DNA from: Mercenaria mercenaria
Taxonomy: Eukaryota; Mollusca; Bivalvia; Venerida; Veneridae
Direction of reading: 5' to 3'
DNA: 64,000 nt
Assembly: GCF_021730395.1 (NCBI RefSeq)
Contig: NW_026463323.1
Span: forward strand, 1-64,000
The notes below the pieces were generated by a model, which saw only the letters and a list, made by a program, of their open reading frames with translations, was not told the DNA's origin and did no database searches. The position numbers were made by a program, and so were the translations under genes. Shown in pieces: positions 31,875 to 44,159 of the stretch; the stretch's first letter is position 1, and every line of letters begins with the position of its first letter.

Positions 31875-33750
31875 ATGAAGCCTTCAAAACAGCGCGTAAA
31901 AACTACGAAAAAGAACTCAAACATGAGAAAAAGTCATCTCTGAGTGAAAAAGTTCTAAATGCAAAAGGTGACTCGAAAAAGCTTTATAGATTTGTATCTG
32001 AGACAACAGGCACTAGGTCGGAGAACCCTATGCCAACTGGACATGACAGTACACTGGCTGAGAAATTTGCAGATCATTTCATGAATAAAATCGAAAAAAT
32101 TCGAGAATCGTTGAAACATTTCGATAAGTTTCAACCATGCGAAAAAGATATTCCTTGTTTGACAGTTTTAAAGATCTGAGCAAGGAAGAAGTTAGAAAAA
32201 TTATAAACCAACTACAGACAAAATCATGTGAACTTGATATTCTACCAACAAAAGTGCTAAAATCATACTTGGATGAGCTGTTGCCTGTTATTACTAAATT
32301 GGTTAATTTGTCGTTGCGCGACGGCATCTTTCCAACAAATTGGAAACAGGCAATTGTAAGACCTTTGTTGAAGAAAATGGGACTGGAACTTGAATTCGCA
32401 AACTACAGGCCTGTTAGTAATCTATCGTTTCTGTCAAAATTAATTGAAAAGGCAGCTCTGTTCAGGCTCAATGATCATGTAAACAAACACAATCTTCTAC
32501 CAAAAAACCAATCTGCTTACAGGAAAACCCATTCTTGCGAATCAGCACTGTTACGTCTTGTAAATGATTTACTGGATGCTATGGAGAAGAAAGAAGTTAC
32601 GGCGCTAATTGCCATCGATCTCAGTGCCGCTTTTGATACTGTAGATCATGACATTCTTGTTGATGTGTTAAACAAGCAGTATGGCGTTCGTGGAACAGCA
32701 CCCAGCTGGGTTGATTTCTATCTGCGCCCCAGAAGTTGTCGTGTAAGTGTCAATTCAGCCATGTCATCTCCACGCCAATTAAATTGTAGCGTTCCACAAG
32801 GGAGCTGCTTAGGACCTTGGCTATATTTGACATATGCGGGGACACTGTTTGATGTTATTCCGCCGCCGATTTCAGTTTATGGCTTTGCGGATGACCACAC
32901 TGCTAATAAACGCTTTAAACCATCATCTTTAACAGTAGAATCCCAGGCAATACGAGAACTTGAACAATGTGCTAAAACAATCAACAACTGGATGAATGAA
33001 AATAAGCTGAAAATGAACACTTCCAAAACCGAGTTCATCATGTTTGGTAGTAGGCAACAGCTCTCTAAGTGTTCAACTGACAAAGTATGTATTGTAGGTG
33101 ATGAAGTGAAATCAGTGAGCTTTATTCGATATCTAGGTGCATTCCTGGATGAAAACTTGAATCTAAAAGAGCATGTAAAACGAAAGTGTAGAACAGCAAT
33201 GCTCAACTACTTCAGAATAAAATGTATCCGGAAATATCTTACCAAAGAGGCTACCGAAACCCTTGTACTGTCATTAGTGATATCCCATTTGGATTACTGT
33301 AATGTCATTCTATATGGTATTGCTCAAAGCGAAGTAAACAAAATGCAACGAATTCAGAACACGTGTGCAAAACTTGTCCTAAATCGAAGAAAATATGACA
33401 GTTCCAAGCAAGCGCTGTATGACCTTCACTGGCTACCAATCAAAGCCAGAATCACATTCAAAATGCTCACCTACATGTATAATTGTTCGGTTGGAAACGC
33501 TCCAGAATATCTTTCTGAACTTCTCGTAAAACAAACACAGACATGGAACTTGCGTTCTTCAAATTCCGTTACTGGGTGTTTCGTTGTTCCTTTCAACAAG
33601 CGAAAAACGTTCAGCGACAGAAGTTTTGGTACTGTTGGACCTAAACTCTGGAATGAATTGCCTATCGAAATAAGGAACTCAGACACAATAGATATTTTCA
33701 AAAAGAAGTTGAAAACTCATTATTTTGGAAATTACTATGCACTCTTTTAG
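31875..33750 (+). pseudogene. CR1/L2-like LINE reverse transcriptase, truncated
   Basis: The first 90 codons (31875 to about 32145) lie in one frame, and the remaining 530 codons are open in another (from an ATG at 32137), so one frameshift lies near 32140-32175. Motifs in the long frame are [60 protein letters not shown] and [10 protein letters not shown] (catalytic FADD at 32884-32895). It also has [11 protein letters not shown] and the C-terminal [20 protein letters not shown] and [16 protein letters not shown] typical of this clade. The protein lacks its endonuclease half and cannot act alone. The intact length of the long frame suggests a fairly recent insertion. Confidence 0.85.
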
Positions 33751-34080
33751 AAACTGTGACTGTATTTTTTTAAGAGATTGAAGTAACGTGAACTGGATGA
33801 TTTTATTGTGTAAATACATTCGAATTCTTACCTTGATAACAAACAGCTGTCTTACCGTATCTTAATGTTCTAATATTTTATTAATCTTATCTGATGTCTG
33901 ATCTTTTTTTTAATGCTTACTAAATAGTTTATTCACAATGATATTTATGCTCATTTATGTTATATGTCATTAAATATTTTAATTTTTTGTCGTATTTTTA
34001 TGTATTTGTAAAACGCCATTGAATATGTTTTCCGTAAAAATAGGCGTTTAATCAAATAAAACAGTTTCAGTTTCAGTTTC
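31875..34080 (+). mobile_element. 5'-truncated CR1/L2-type LINE
   Basis: Coding similarity starts mid-protein (EAFKTARKNYEKELKHEKKS) near 31875. The reverse transcriptase frame runs to 33750 and the 3' UTR ends in tandem CAGTTT units at 34060-34080, typical of CR1/L2-like elements, which lack a poly-A tail. The endonuclease part is absent, as expected from incomplete reverse transcription. Confidence 0.8.
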
Positions 34081-35224
34081 TTATAATTGTACTTAAATGT
34101 ATGAAATTATCAATTATTTCATGGTCCCAATGTTGTAGAAAATAAGATAGAATTGAAATCAAATAATTACAGCTAATTAAATCCTACGCGTATGCCACAA
34201 GTTTGACACCAGTACAAGTCATACGATATTACAGTATTTGACAACCAATTCACAGTGAGGTAAATATTTCTCTCTTTATAATTGGTGATTTCAGTTTTTC
34301 AATGGGCTAATGGTAACTAAATTTTATATATTGATCTTATCATACGACTTTGAATACATCATTTCACAAATTGTTAAAATAGCCATGAAAAGGATTGTTA
34401 TCTAAAAAGAAATGAACTAAACCCATTAGGGTTATTTCTCCAAAGTTATACTTTGTTTTTAATATGATGTGATATAAATTCCTTCATAATAAACTGTGTC
34501 TCAAGTACAAATATACTTACAGATGTTTATAAAGCTAGTTAACTGAGACTGCCATATACATTTGCACGACAGCCTGAATGTTTGTGAAAAGAAATGCACA
34601 TAAACTCCTCTCAATATGTTTGTCAACCATGTTGTTTTCTGGTGCAGACATTCTACAGTTTGATCACAAAACATTTTATTATTGGATAATGTTTTTCAAA
34701 AGGCTCCTTTTATAGACTTCAACTGTCATAATTGCTGTCTTCAAGTTTTGTATGGTGGTCCTAAAACGATTTCCGGACTTGTACTCAGTATTGTTATTAT
34801 CTGGTTCATTGAGAGCATGTAATTATTGTGCTTATTTTAGTCTTGCCTTGAAGGGATACGTATCTTAATTATGATACTGTTATATTCCTTTATTTAAGTT
34901 TAAGTAATCACTGCTAATCAATTCAGACCTGATTTGATCTGGGCTGAATTGATTTCTTAAGACATTTTTATAATGCTCATTAGAGTCAGTTTTCGAAGTC
35001 AGTGTCTTATTTAAATATTGATATATGGCAGATTTTAATGGTAGAATAGCAATGGTAAAGTAACTTTTAATAAATGTAATAAGGCAATTAGTCTGTAATA
35101 CATTATATTTTTATCTTACTTAATGTATATTTATAGGCTAGTAGATTTGCATACAGAAATATACAGTCGTTCTTTCGCGGAAGATGCATATCTAATAATC
35201 GTTTAATTACATACACATTTTCAC

Positions 35225-36315
35225 TTAAAGGCCTAGATTTTGGCAGTGGGCCAAGGGATTTCTGTCTTCACCAGCACAGTTGGGGGCTAATGACCATCAC
35301 AGTATATGGTTCCAATAAACAAGGGTCATTGTTTATTGGAGAATCAGTCTACCTTACCAGTGTATCTATTAGTGAGAAGGAGAAACAATGTAATTTATTT
35401 TAAATTAATACATAATAGATAACTTTTAAAGTTATACTAGTTGTTTTTTTTTGGGGGGGGGGGGGGGCATTTCTATGTAAAGAAAAATATTTGTTGATCA
35501 AACACAATAATAAAATAATCAGAAACTTGTTTTCACAAAAATGAAATAATCAGAAACTTACTTAAAGAAATATGCAAGTTTTTTTATTTTTTTCAAATTC
35601 TGTCTGGAGAATTGTGATATTTCAAAAAAATGTGACTTTCACTCATCTAAAGCTTGCAGTATACTGTAAATAACATTTCTCTAAAACTGAAAACAAAATG
35701 TGCATTTCAAAGTTACGAAGCAAAGCATGAAAAAAGTCCCTTTTGGCAACATACTGAAAATGAAAATTGTGTATAGATGGAACACAATAATTGATTACAT
35801 GAATACAAGAAAATCAATTTCCAGTTCGAAAAATATTGTTTGTCAGCACAAAGAATTCATGAAGTTTTCACCATACTTGTGTTTTATTATCATTATTATT
35901 TTCAATATCATTACTGTATCTTTTATCATCCTATATGTAATATAGTAATAATAGTAATTATTATAATAATAATAAAAATAATAATAATAATCATAATCAT
36001 TATTATTATAATAATAATGATTATTATTATTATTATTATTATTATAACGTTAAAGTTATAGTTATTATCATCTGTATAATATCAAAATAATAATTATTAT
36101 TATTATCATTCCGCATTCACTGAAGAAAAATTAATTTCTTTCAGCTCCACTGCACACATCTTCATGGTCTACTTGGGGTCCCTGCTGTGCTAATTGCCCT
36201 CTAATCAGTTGCTATTACATAATCGCTGATAAGCAGCAGATAAGATGGGAGTTGTATATTGGATTTGGGGTGTGGGGGTGGGGACACTTATATAATAGTG
36301 AATCTAGGCCTTTAA
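35225..36315. mobile_element. Possible TIR element with 15-bp perfect ends
   Basis: TTAAAGGCCTAGATT at 35225-35239 is matched exactly by AATCTAGGCCTTTAA at 36301-36315. Subterminal sequence is not clearly complementary beyond this. It contains the AAT/ATT microsatellite at 35935-36057. There is no transposase. Confidence 0.4.
35935..36057. repeat. AAT/ATT microsatellite
   Basis: Imperfect (AAT)n passes into (ATT)n. The isoleucine-rich open frames across it are artefacts of the repeat. Confidence 0.9.
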
Positions 36316-37594
36316 ATTATTATATAAATCATACAGATTTGCTTTTAAGCCTTGGTGAAATTGAAATTACTTACGACGACACTGACGACACAAATGACGT
36401 TACACACCCGATATGAAATTTGAACGTCAAAATGGAATTGACGTTTCGGGTTCTAATGAAGTTTAACAGTATGTAATAAATGCTTTTATCTACTGTATAA
36501 ATGTACATGGAGGAGACTTAAAATAAAGTATAAATCATTTGTATATCGTAGTCGGACCACACATTACAATAAACTATGGTATCATAATTGTTATCATTAT
36601 GTTTTAAGGTATTAGACCCTTAATAGAGTATCTCCTTTTGAAGAGAATTTAATTCCTACCATAATTCTACTTTGACTGCAATTTTTAGGGGGGCGTAGGT
36701 TCAAGCCCCACTGGGACCAAAATTTTTTTTCCTTGTTTTCCTTTTTTCTAGAAAATGTTTGTACTTCTTTCAAGACTTATTATTGATCTATTGTACAAAA
36801 GCGGAAAATTTTCATTTGATAAGCGATTTCTTGCTGTTCAAAGTGAATTTACCTCTGAAACAAAAGGGGTAGAGTTATACATCTTTAAAAATGCTGAGTT
36901 ACATGCAGTAAATGTTCTCTTTTTTGCCTTCAATCTTTAGACCACATATTGTGGAAGAAATGTAGGTAGGTTTTACTTCTGTCCCAATGTTATTTTTGAA
37001 TAAAGTGAGCAAAATTCAAAACAGACCCGCAGGATTCGACCTTAATTTTTCAATGTTGGAGTTAAAATTCTGTCACATTAAATCCGTTTACTTGAGGTAC
37101 CCTTAAAAAATGATCTTGACAGTTTTATTTTGTGTTTTATAATTGTTTACAAATAGTTTGGTGTTTCTTTTATCAAAATTAATGGTATGGTGAATTCTCA
37201 GCAAACATTTTGGAAACTAGCCATCACTTTGAAATTTGTCTCTACTTGAGCTTGAGGAAATACCATAAATAATACAAAATTTATAATAAAAAAAATCTAC
37301 ACGGTAAAAGTTGTTTAAAAATTGCAACACAGTGCGAAAAACGGTTAACTTTAAGAATATACCAAGCAAATGCCATTTTTTAAACATTACCTTAACAGTT
37401 TATATATGAATGTCACAAAAACAGCAACAAAACATGTTAATTACTCAGTCTAAAAGCAAATCGGTCAAGGGCAACAAATGAGACGATATTACTTGTCAAC
37501 TATTCAATCTTACAGTTTTAACAATGGTCTTTGTACACAGCTGTTACACACGCGGAAGATTTACTGTAATAGTTGAAGTGTAGACGATATTGAA

Positions 37595-40253
37595 ATGGCG
37601 AACAGAGAAGTATCGAAAGATTTCAGCGATTCATTAAACTGTGGATGTGACTCTGTAACTGAAATGTTTTGTGAATCATGCACAATAGACGATAATTATT
37701 CCACGGCGGAAGAATTTTGTGTTGATTGTGTAAAGTATTTCTGTGCAACGTGTATGAGATTTCATAAACGATTTCTTCTTAATCATGTACATCAGGATCA
37801 ACATTCTATGCCGCAGGACTTTTGCCTTGAAATATGTGAGGTACATCCTAAGGAGATAATAAAATTTTTCTGTGAAGCTTGTAGCAGATTTGCCTGCTCA
37901 GAATGCAGGAGTAATCTTCACCAAAACTGCAAGACTGTCAGACACGTGCCTAAATTAGTACAAAGTATTGAAAAAAGTTCAAACTTCCAATCGTTTAAAA
38001 GCAAAATTGATCATAGTGAAACAGAACTAAAACGAATAACCGAATCATTGATACAAGCAAAATATTCAGATGTAGAAAAGTGTTGCAATTATGCGAAAAC
38101 AGCCATTAAAATTCAAAGAGAAGAAATGAATAAGCAATTTGATGGTCTCGAAATGAATATTCAGAGAAGTATCGAGAAAATCAGAACTGATGACACCAAG
38201 CAGCTGGACGATCTAACATCACAATATAATCAACTGAAATCGAAATGCGAGTCTTTGAGACGTAACGTGGAAATAATGCTAACAACAGGACAGCGGAGCA
38301 AGCTATGCATTACTATGAAGAATTCTGAGAATGTTGTGGATTTATTTGAAAAGAGTATTGCAGAAATTGAAAATCTAAGCAAAGTGCAGAACTACATTTA
38401 TAACCCGAACAGATATCTTCAGGCAGTAATAGAAGACTGTGATAGAGTTGGATATCTTGCCGATTCAGAAAACTTAAAGGTAGGTTACAGTTATGCTTTA
38501 TACTGTTTAAGATAAGCATACATGTATACGTATAAATACATTTCCTCAAGATTCAATGTGGTGCAGCAATGACTTAAATATAGGACTGATAAATGCTTTA
38601 TTGCCGAAAAATGCACCGTCACAGATAAACAAATAATAATCATTACGATAGACATTATTATTATTATTATACCAGATTTGTTGAGCGCCCTTTTCATATG
38701 AAGTATACGTTCAAGAGCGCCTTACAATTAAACATGTGATATATCACAGATATGAAGTAAAATCACAAAAACATAGATATGCAATATTAAGACTAAAGCT
38801 GAAACTGAATAACTTGATTAAACACCCAATTATATAAATGATTTATTCGAAGGCTTTGTACATAATAACAAAAAAAAAAAAAACAGTTATTATAAAAATA
38901 ATAATAATTACAATGATAACAATTACCGCCCTTTTGTAACACGAAACTAAACTTCTTTTTAAATAAAGAGATGTGCCCATAGGATATCATGTTGAACTAT
39001 ATATGAAGAATTCATATGTGCAGTTTGAAAAATATCATGGTGGTTCGTTCATAAACTTGGTTTAAAATACACATTTTGTACAAATACGTATATACAGTAC
39101 AGTGCAAAATACTGAATCTTCTTTTCAGTCGATCAAAAGAAACAGACAAGGAATGCATTACAGCAGACCCAAACATGGTCTGTTCAAGAATGCGTTACAG
39201 AGCTGTGGCAAAAATGAAACTTGTGATTTTCTGCAAGACGACATGAATGTGTGGAGAGCAGAAATTATCAACATAGCTGTCATCGGTTGTTCCGGAGCTG
39301 GCAAATCAACGTTTATAAATAGTATGTGCGAATTTGATCCTGAAGATACGGCTGCGGCAAAAGTTGGGTTGACAAAAACGACCAAAAATATTACTCCGTA
39401 CTCACTCCGAAGAAATGAAAACGTTAAGCTTTGGGACTTTCCTGGGTTTGAAACTATGAATGTGAAAAAGGAAAGGTACTTAGACTTATTTAGTTTAAAG
39501 AAGTTTGACTTTCTTATAGTTGTTACATCAACGCGTTTGACAGAGACGGAAATATACTTGATGAAAGAAATTGAACATCATGGCAAATTTGTTTACCTGC
39601 TTCGAAGCCATTTCGATTGTGATGTAGAAAGTTGTTTACTGCAAAATGATTTCCGGAATGATGACATTGTGGAAACGCTTAGAACACGGGTTATTTCTTC
39701 GTATACCCAAGTCTTAAGGGATTTAAAAAGTAATGGCAACGTGTTCCTCATTGACGGTTGCGCTTTAAACCAGTATGACTACGAGAGGTTTGAAAAAACG
39801 ATTATTGCCGATGCCGCTAAAATCAGTGAAAGTAAAGCACTTGAAATTATCTTTGCCTTGCCAATTACAACGAAATATGCGAGGGAAGTTAAGACTGTCC
39901 GACTTGAACAACAATTAACTCGAAAAGCTTTGCATGCTGCACTTTGTCTTCCTTTATATATAGAAGTTGTGAGGTCTTTATTAAAAGAGAAAGAACTTTA
40001 TATCAGGCAGTTTCCTAATCCAATTACATTAGGGCTTAGTTTAAATGCAGATATTTCAAACGTAGAGGTCGAGCTGTCAGATTTAGAAGAAAGACTGTAT
40101 CACAGTCATGTTCATTCGGCAGTAGATAAATTGTTTCAACACTGTGACAAGACGGCACAATTTCTGTTACCTTGCTTCGATATTGTCCAAATGTACACGC
40201 TTTGTAGGGTTTGGTTACAGAAAAATCTTGAGCGTTTGCTGCCAAGTTCATAA
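37595..40253 (+). CDS. Two-exon B-box/coiled-coil protein fused to an IRG-type GTPase, 669 aa
   Basis: Exon 1 is 37595-38479 (donor GTAGGT) and exon 2 is 39129-40253 (acceptor TCTTTTCAG, stop TAA). Both borders are phase 0. Exon 1 gives two zinc fingers: a B-box1-like cluster (residues 16-70, Cys 26, 29, 42, 45, 50, 53 with His 57-70) and a B-box2 (C81, H84, C93, C96, C101, C104, H109, H117). A long helical, coiled-coil-like stretch follows (about 130-270). Exon 2 gives a G domain: P-loop GCSGAGKS at 348-355, a switch I region GLTKTTKNITPY, WDFPGF at 397-402, RSHFDCD at 454-460 in the G4 place, and VFLIDG at 500-505. The NVKLWDFPG context and the VFLI strand followed by YDYERFEKTI are IRG hallmarks. 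There is no RING, signal peptide or membrane segment. IRG proteins act at intracellular membranes around parasites in vertebrates, and B-box/coiled-coil regions mediate oligomerisation, so an immune sensor or effector is inferred. The G4 motif lacks the usual TKxD. Confidence 0.85.
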
Positions 40254-40869
40254 GTAAATGAATGCATTAGTCTGCTCAAATACAAAACGATATTTGATTT
40301 CGCCTACATATACGCAGATTTTATAGTGGTTATAATTCCATAGATGTAAAGGAAGCAGAATGAAACAGGAGACGTTATAATGGATTCTATGAACAAAATA
40401 TAAAACTGGAAATGCTTAAGCTCAGGAATGGAAATACCTAAATGTTTCATTAGATGCAATATTGAATAGTCATAGAACTAAACATATTGTACAAGGAAAT
40501 ATACTTGCGAGGATGCGGAACAGTGTTTAAGAAATGCACAGGACATAAGAAGTTGGAGTGTTTAGTTTATACCGATATGGAAATCAGCGTCATTTACTCT
40601 AGTCTCACTACTAGTCAAAACCGCTCAGAATAGTGTAATCGTCAGGTGCTAGCTTGACAATGGGGTTTCAATAACCCGATGACTCAATTTTTGAGGTGCA
40701 ATTATCTTCATTTTATTGTTTTAAGGTTATTGTGCAGTTACATTTTTTCATTTTTATCGTCTTGTACAAGTAAAGTTCCGCTCATAATACTTCATAAGCG
40801 ATAAATTACGCCATCTGTGCCAATTGATTCCTGAAATCAGAGTGCAAAGTACTTTTTATTTCGAGCCAA

Positions 40870-41165
40870 GATGAAAATATGACTTTTCTCTGACTTTGGA
40901 TATTGAATCTAAAATTCTCGAAGAAGCAAAAAAGAGAAATATCCACTTCACAAGCAGAGACATTGATAAGTGTCACAGGAAGGGTAAACTCGTAGATAAC
41001 GTAAGCAGAAGGGTGATTATCGAATTCACTAATTCGAAGCTTAGGTAACGCCTGTATGCTTCTAGGAAGGAATTATGCCGATGGTATATTTGTACAGGAA
41101 AATTCGACTCCTTATCGTGAAAATCTTGCCTTCCATGCACGACAGTTAAAAGGAGAAAATACCTT
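40870..41165 (+). pseudogene. Relic of a LINE ORF1-type protein
   Basis: One frame reads SRDIDKCHRKGKLVDNVSRR and VIIEFTNSKLR, then a stop. A shifted frame would continue DGIFVQENLTPYRENLAFHA-type sequence. These blocks resemble the RNA-binding C-terminal part of L1-like ORF1 proteins. It is broken and short, and it ends where copy B of the segmental duplication starts (41165). Confidence 0.5.
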
Positions 41166-43970
41166 TTGAAATATTGTCAATATGAATGATATAATAAACC
41201 TTATATCAAATTAATGTATTACTTTATTTAGCTCAAACATATATATTGTGAAACTACATTGATATTTTCTTGCCTATAATGATGTTTGTGACTATGTGTA
41301 AAATGATCGGTCGGATTTGTATTTTATTTTATATTAGCAGCTGATTTGTCTGTGATAAATTATTTTTATACTATTTTATACAAATATAGATGTTGATTAG
41401 TTAGAAACATTGTTGTTTTAGTTTCTTTTTGTGGAAATTATTTTAGTTAAGTTTGGAATAGTTTTAAAAAGCCATTTGCTCTGTTTGTTTGACTGTTTTC
41501 CACCACTTTTTCTCCGCTTCATATGAGGACGTGGAGCTTTTGAGCAGTGTTAGCTTGGTCCTTTAAAACACCTTTTTCTTAAAATTATTGCATGGACTTG
41601 TCTCCTTTCAGTTGAAATTCTTTTTATACTTATGAAGCTTGTCCCAATCACTTCATAACATTTTTGCAAAGTAGTTGTGCCTGCACTTTGTGCATATTAT
41701 CAATTTATGCATTCTATGTGTTTCAGTTCTTTATTTTATTATTTTCACATACATTTTAATTGTCATCAACCTAAATGTCTGAGGAATTTAACATGTAGAA
41801 ATATGATATTTCCCTGAGAAAATTGATATTGACTAACAACCTGTAGAATCTTGAGATGACAAGGGTGCCATGTATCAGCTAGACAATGGAACTAAAAATC
41901 CAACCTTCAAGAAGTCTGTTATTACCCATTTTAAATATATTGTGTAGTTAACTTCATCAAAAAAATAATAATCAAAGTATCATTTTCTGAATAAGTGTTA
42001 TTAGAGGTAAAAATATCCTGAATAGATATTTGGAAAAAATGGAGACTCCACAAAATCTTTATTGTAGGTTTTGGTTACTAGTCTAAGATAGATATCTCCT
42101 GCAAAACATGTACTTTTATCTCTATGCATATAAAAGCATGCACAGTTATAACACTTTACAGTGGTAAGTGATTAATCTGTAAATTGTTATCAAATCAAGA
42201 AATATCCTTGGGAAAGTGGTACATTTTTGTACTGAAATTTGTCAACAGAAATCTTTTTATAAGCCACAGAATTTCACAGGATAAAAACTGTTGAGAAAGC
42301 TACTGCTGGAAAGAGAAAATCGCTTCTACCTGTATAATATTATATGTGTCAAAGTATGGGAACAATAAAGGTAACATAGATAGATTACTTTTTCCATTTG
42401 AATCATTAATATAACATGGACAGGATTAGATTGCCAAACAGTGTTCACTGAACTGTTTTTCTGTATAATTATACTGTTTTCCTTGTGTAAAGTGGGTTTA
42501 GAATAAATCTCAATATTTCAATATCAGCATCATTTCTCCAACATTCAAACACCATTAACCTTGAAATCTGATCTAAATGCAAAGATCTGATGAAAGATGT
42601 GTTAATTCTCTCTTCTGGTAACACAAATGATACAATAGTATTCAAGAATGAATATAGGTGGATTATTGAACCTAATGAAGAGCTTATATATAAATATTGA
42701 TGCAGCTTTTGAATCGAACCAGTCAATATGCAGACGCTTAAAACAAAATTAGTATGATCATTCTGGAGTATCCTAAATCAAAGTCAGTTCTCAATGAAAT
42801 TTTATACAGGTCTATACAACATGTATGTCAACTTTGAAAAGTAATATAAGATTTTTTTGTGCCTTCTGTGTTGGCAATTTGGGCAACAGAGACGTTACAA
42901 CACCTATATTCACTTCAAATACTCAGATGAATAATGCATGTTCCAGAACGACTATTGACAGTTTGAATGTTAAATGAAATGGTTATCACAAAGATAGTTA
43001 TTCATTTACGAAATAAACATAACGTATAAAATAAAATAAGACGATGTTCAACTGCCATCATATTTTAGAATATTTTAACTCGTTTCATTAAGCATACATT
43101 TATATGGCATTTATCTTGAAATGTTACCGGATATTGTAGTAGAACGCGTGTTTAACTTTGTATCAGAGTTAAAGTATTCAACTTTTAGTCCAAATTTTAT
43201 ATCTTTTTACAAATAACAGATGCGTTAAACGACTGTGCTATAATGTGTAAGAATGTTTGAATTGTTTGAATAATACTCACCTTAACTTAAATTTTAGAAA
43301 ACATGTTGATGACGGTTTTATTACTCATACTGAAGTTAATGAGACAATTTCTATGTTTTATGTTAGATGTTCCACTAAAGTTTTTCTATACGAAACATAA
43401 ACATTTTGTGTTATATTTCTTTATTTTCAAATAGAATCACATCAAAATATATGCATTACAAAGGAAATGTAAAGCCAATTACCGGTAATCAGTTTAAAAA
43501 TGCGACAATGCGTTTAAACGAAATTGGTTGACGATTTCCACCAAAAGTACTTTATTTTTCGGATATATGTACAAAATTTACAGCTATCTTTGCAAAATCG
43601 ATGAAGTAAAAAAAATGTCGATAGTTAATTGAAATATTTAATATGTCTACACCAAAGGCATGAACCTACTAAATAATTACAAATCTGATTATATTTGGGA
43701 ATATCAGATGTGGGCACTATTTTGCTGTCCGAGTTGCTCCTGTGTAGAATGGACGTTCTTTTTATCTTTAAAATATTAGTGCATTTAATTTTTCATGTTT
43801 AAAACCTTTGGATGGGCCTCTGTTGCCAAATGGTCTCGAATCATCTGTCCCTCAACGCTCTGAGTTCAAAACTTTGGGTGTGTAGAATTCTTTCATGTCA
43901 GGAAGCAAACCTATTGGCTTAGAGAAAATTGATGGTTCTACTCATATGCCCATCTGTTTTTGATGCTACT
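41165..43970 (+). repeat. Copy B of the direct segmental duplication
   Basis: It matches 26640-27970 in three blocks: 41165-41525, about 42215-42860 and about 43795-43970. The blocks are separated by 0.7 and 0.9 kb that copy A lacks. The final block is a tRNA-type SINE body (GTGTAGAATTCTTTCATGTC) shared with copy A, so the SINE was probably there before duplication. No coding frame is conserved between the copies. Confidence 0.7.
43810..43970 (+). repeat. tRNA-derived SINE
   Basis: GGGCCTCTGTTGCCAAATGG (head), a degenerate B box near GAGTTCAAAACTTTGGGTG, then GGAAGCAAACCTATTGGCTT and GATGGTTCTACTCATATGCC. The same family occurs at 27810-27965, 28640-28805 and 46964-47260. Confidence 0.6.
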
Positions 43971-43983
43971 TCTCCATTTTTTA

Positions 43984-44154
43984 GTGGGATTTACATGTCG
44001 AACGCTCATTAGTCTGGCAATGGGCCGTTCTGCGTCAGATCATCCGAACTGCATGCACCAGCTTTCGAAGAAACGTGATGGTATTTTCCATAACGAACTG
44101 TTTTTCCCCGGGTTAGAAGTATACACAGTGTACGACAAATGTGTTTCGGACTGA
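43984..44154 (+). CDS. Possible orphan terminal exon of unknown gene
   Basis: A pyrimidine-rich acceptor (TTCTCCATTTTTTAG) precedes an open stretch ending at TGA (44152-44154), with AATAAA four bases later. The peptide includes FTCRTLISLAMGRSASDHPN and FHNELFFPGLEVYTVYDKCV. It uses CG-containing codons (TCG, GCG, ACG) more than the surrounding AT-rich DNA. I do not recognise the family. It could be the last exon of a gene whose other exons are not visible, or a processed fragment. Evidence is weak: one short frame and no upstream partner found. Confidence 0.25.
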   Translation: MGFTCRTLISLAMGRSASDHPNCMHQLSKKRDGIFHNELFFPGLEVYTVYDKCVSD

Positions 44155-44159
44155 AAATA

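Larger units (their letters stand above)
34085..37590. other. Gene-free interval upstream of the B-box/IRG gene
   Basis: AT-rich sequence with one TIR candidate (35225-36315), a (AAT)n microsatellite, a G run at 35452-35467 and a dispersed repeat at 36605-37090. The repeat contains a tRNA-like CGTAGGTTCAAGCCCCACTG. A 74-bp block (34336-34409) occurs inverted at 44276-44347. I see no TATA box in the last 60 bp before the ATG at 37595. Confidence 0.45.

Noticed and set aside
35840-36061. Isoleucine-rich frame
   Set aside because: Translation of an AAT/ATT microsatellite.
38650-38760. ATT run followed by a GAGCGCC...GCGCC stretch
   Set aside because: It looks like the tail of a dispersed repeat, but I could not assign a family or borders, so it is not listed as a feature.
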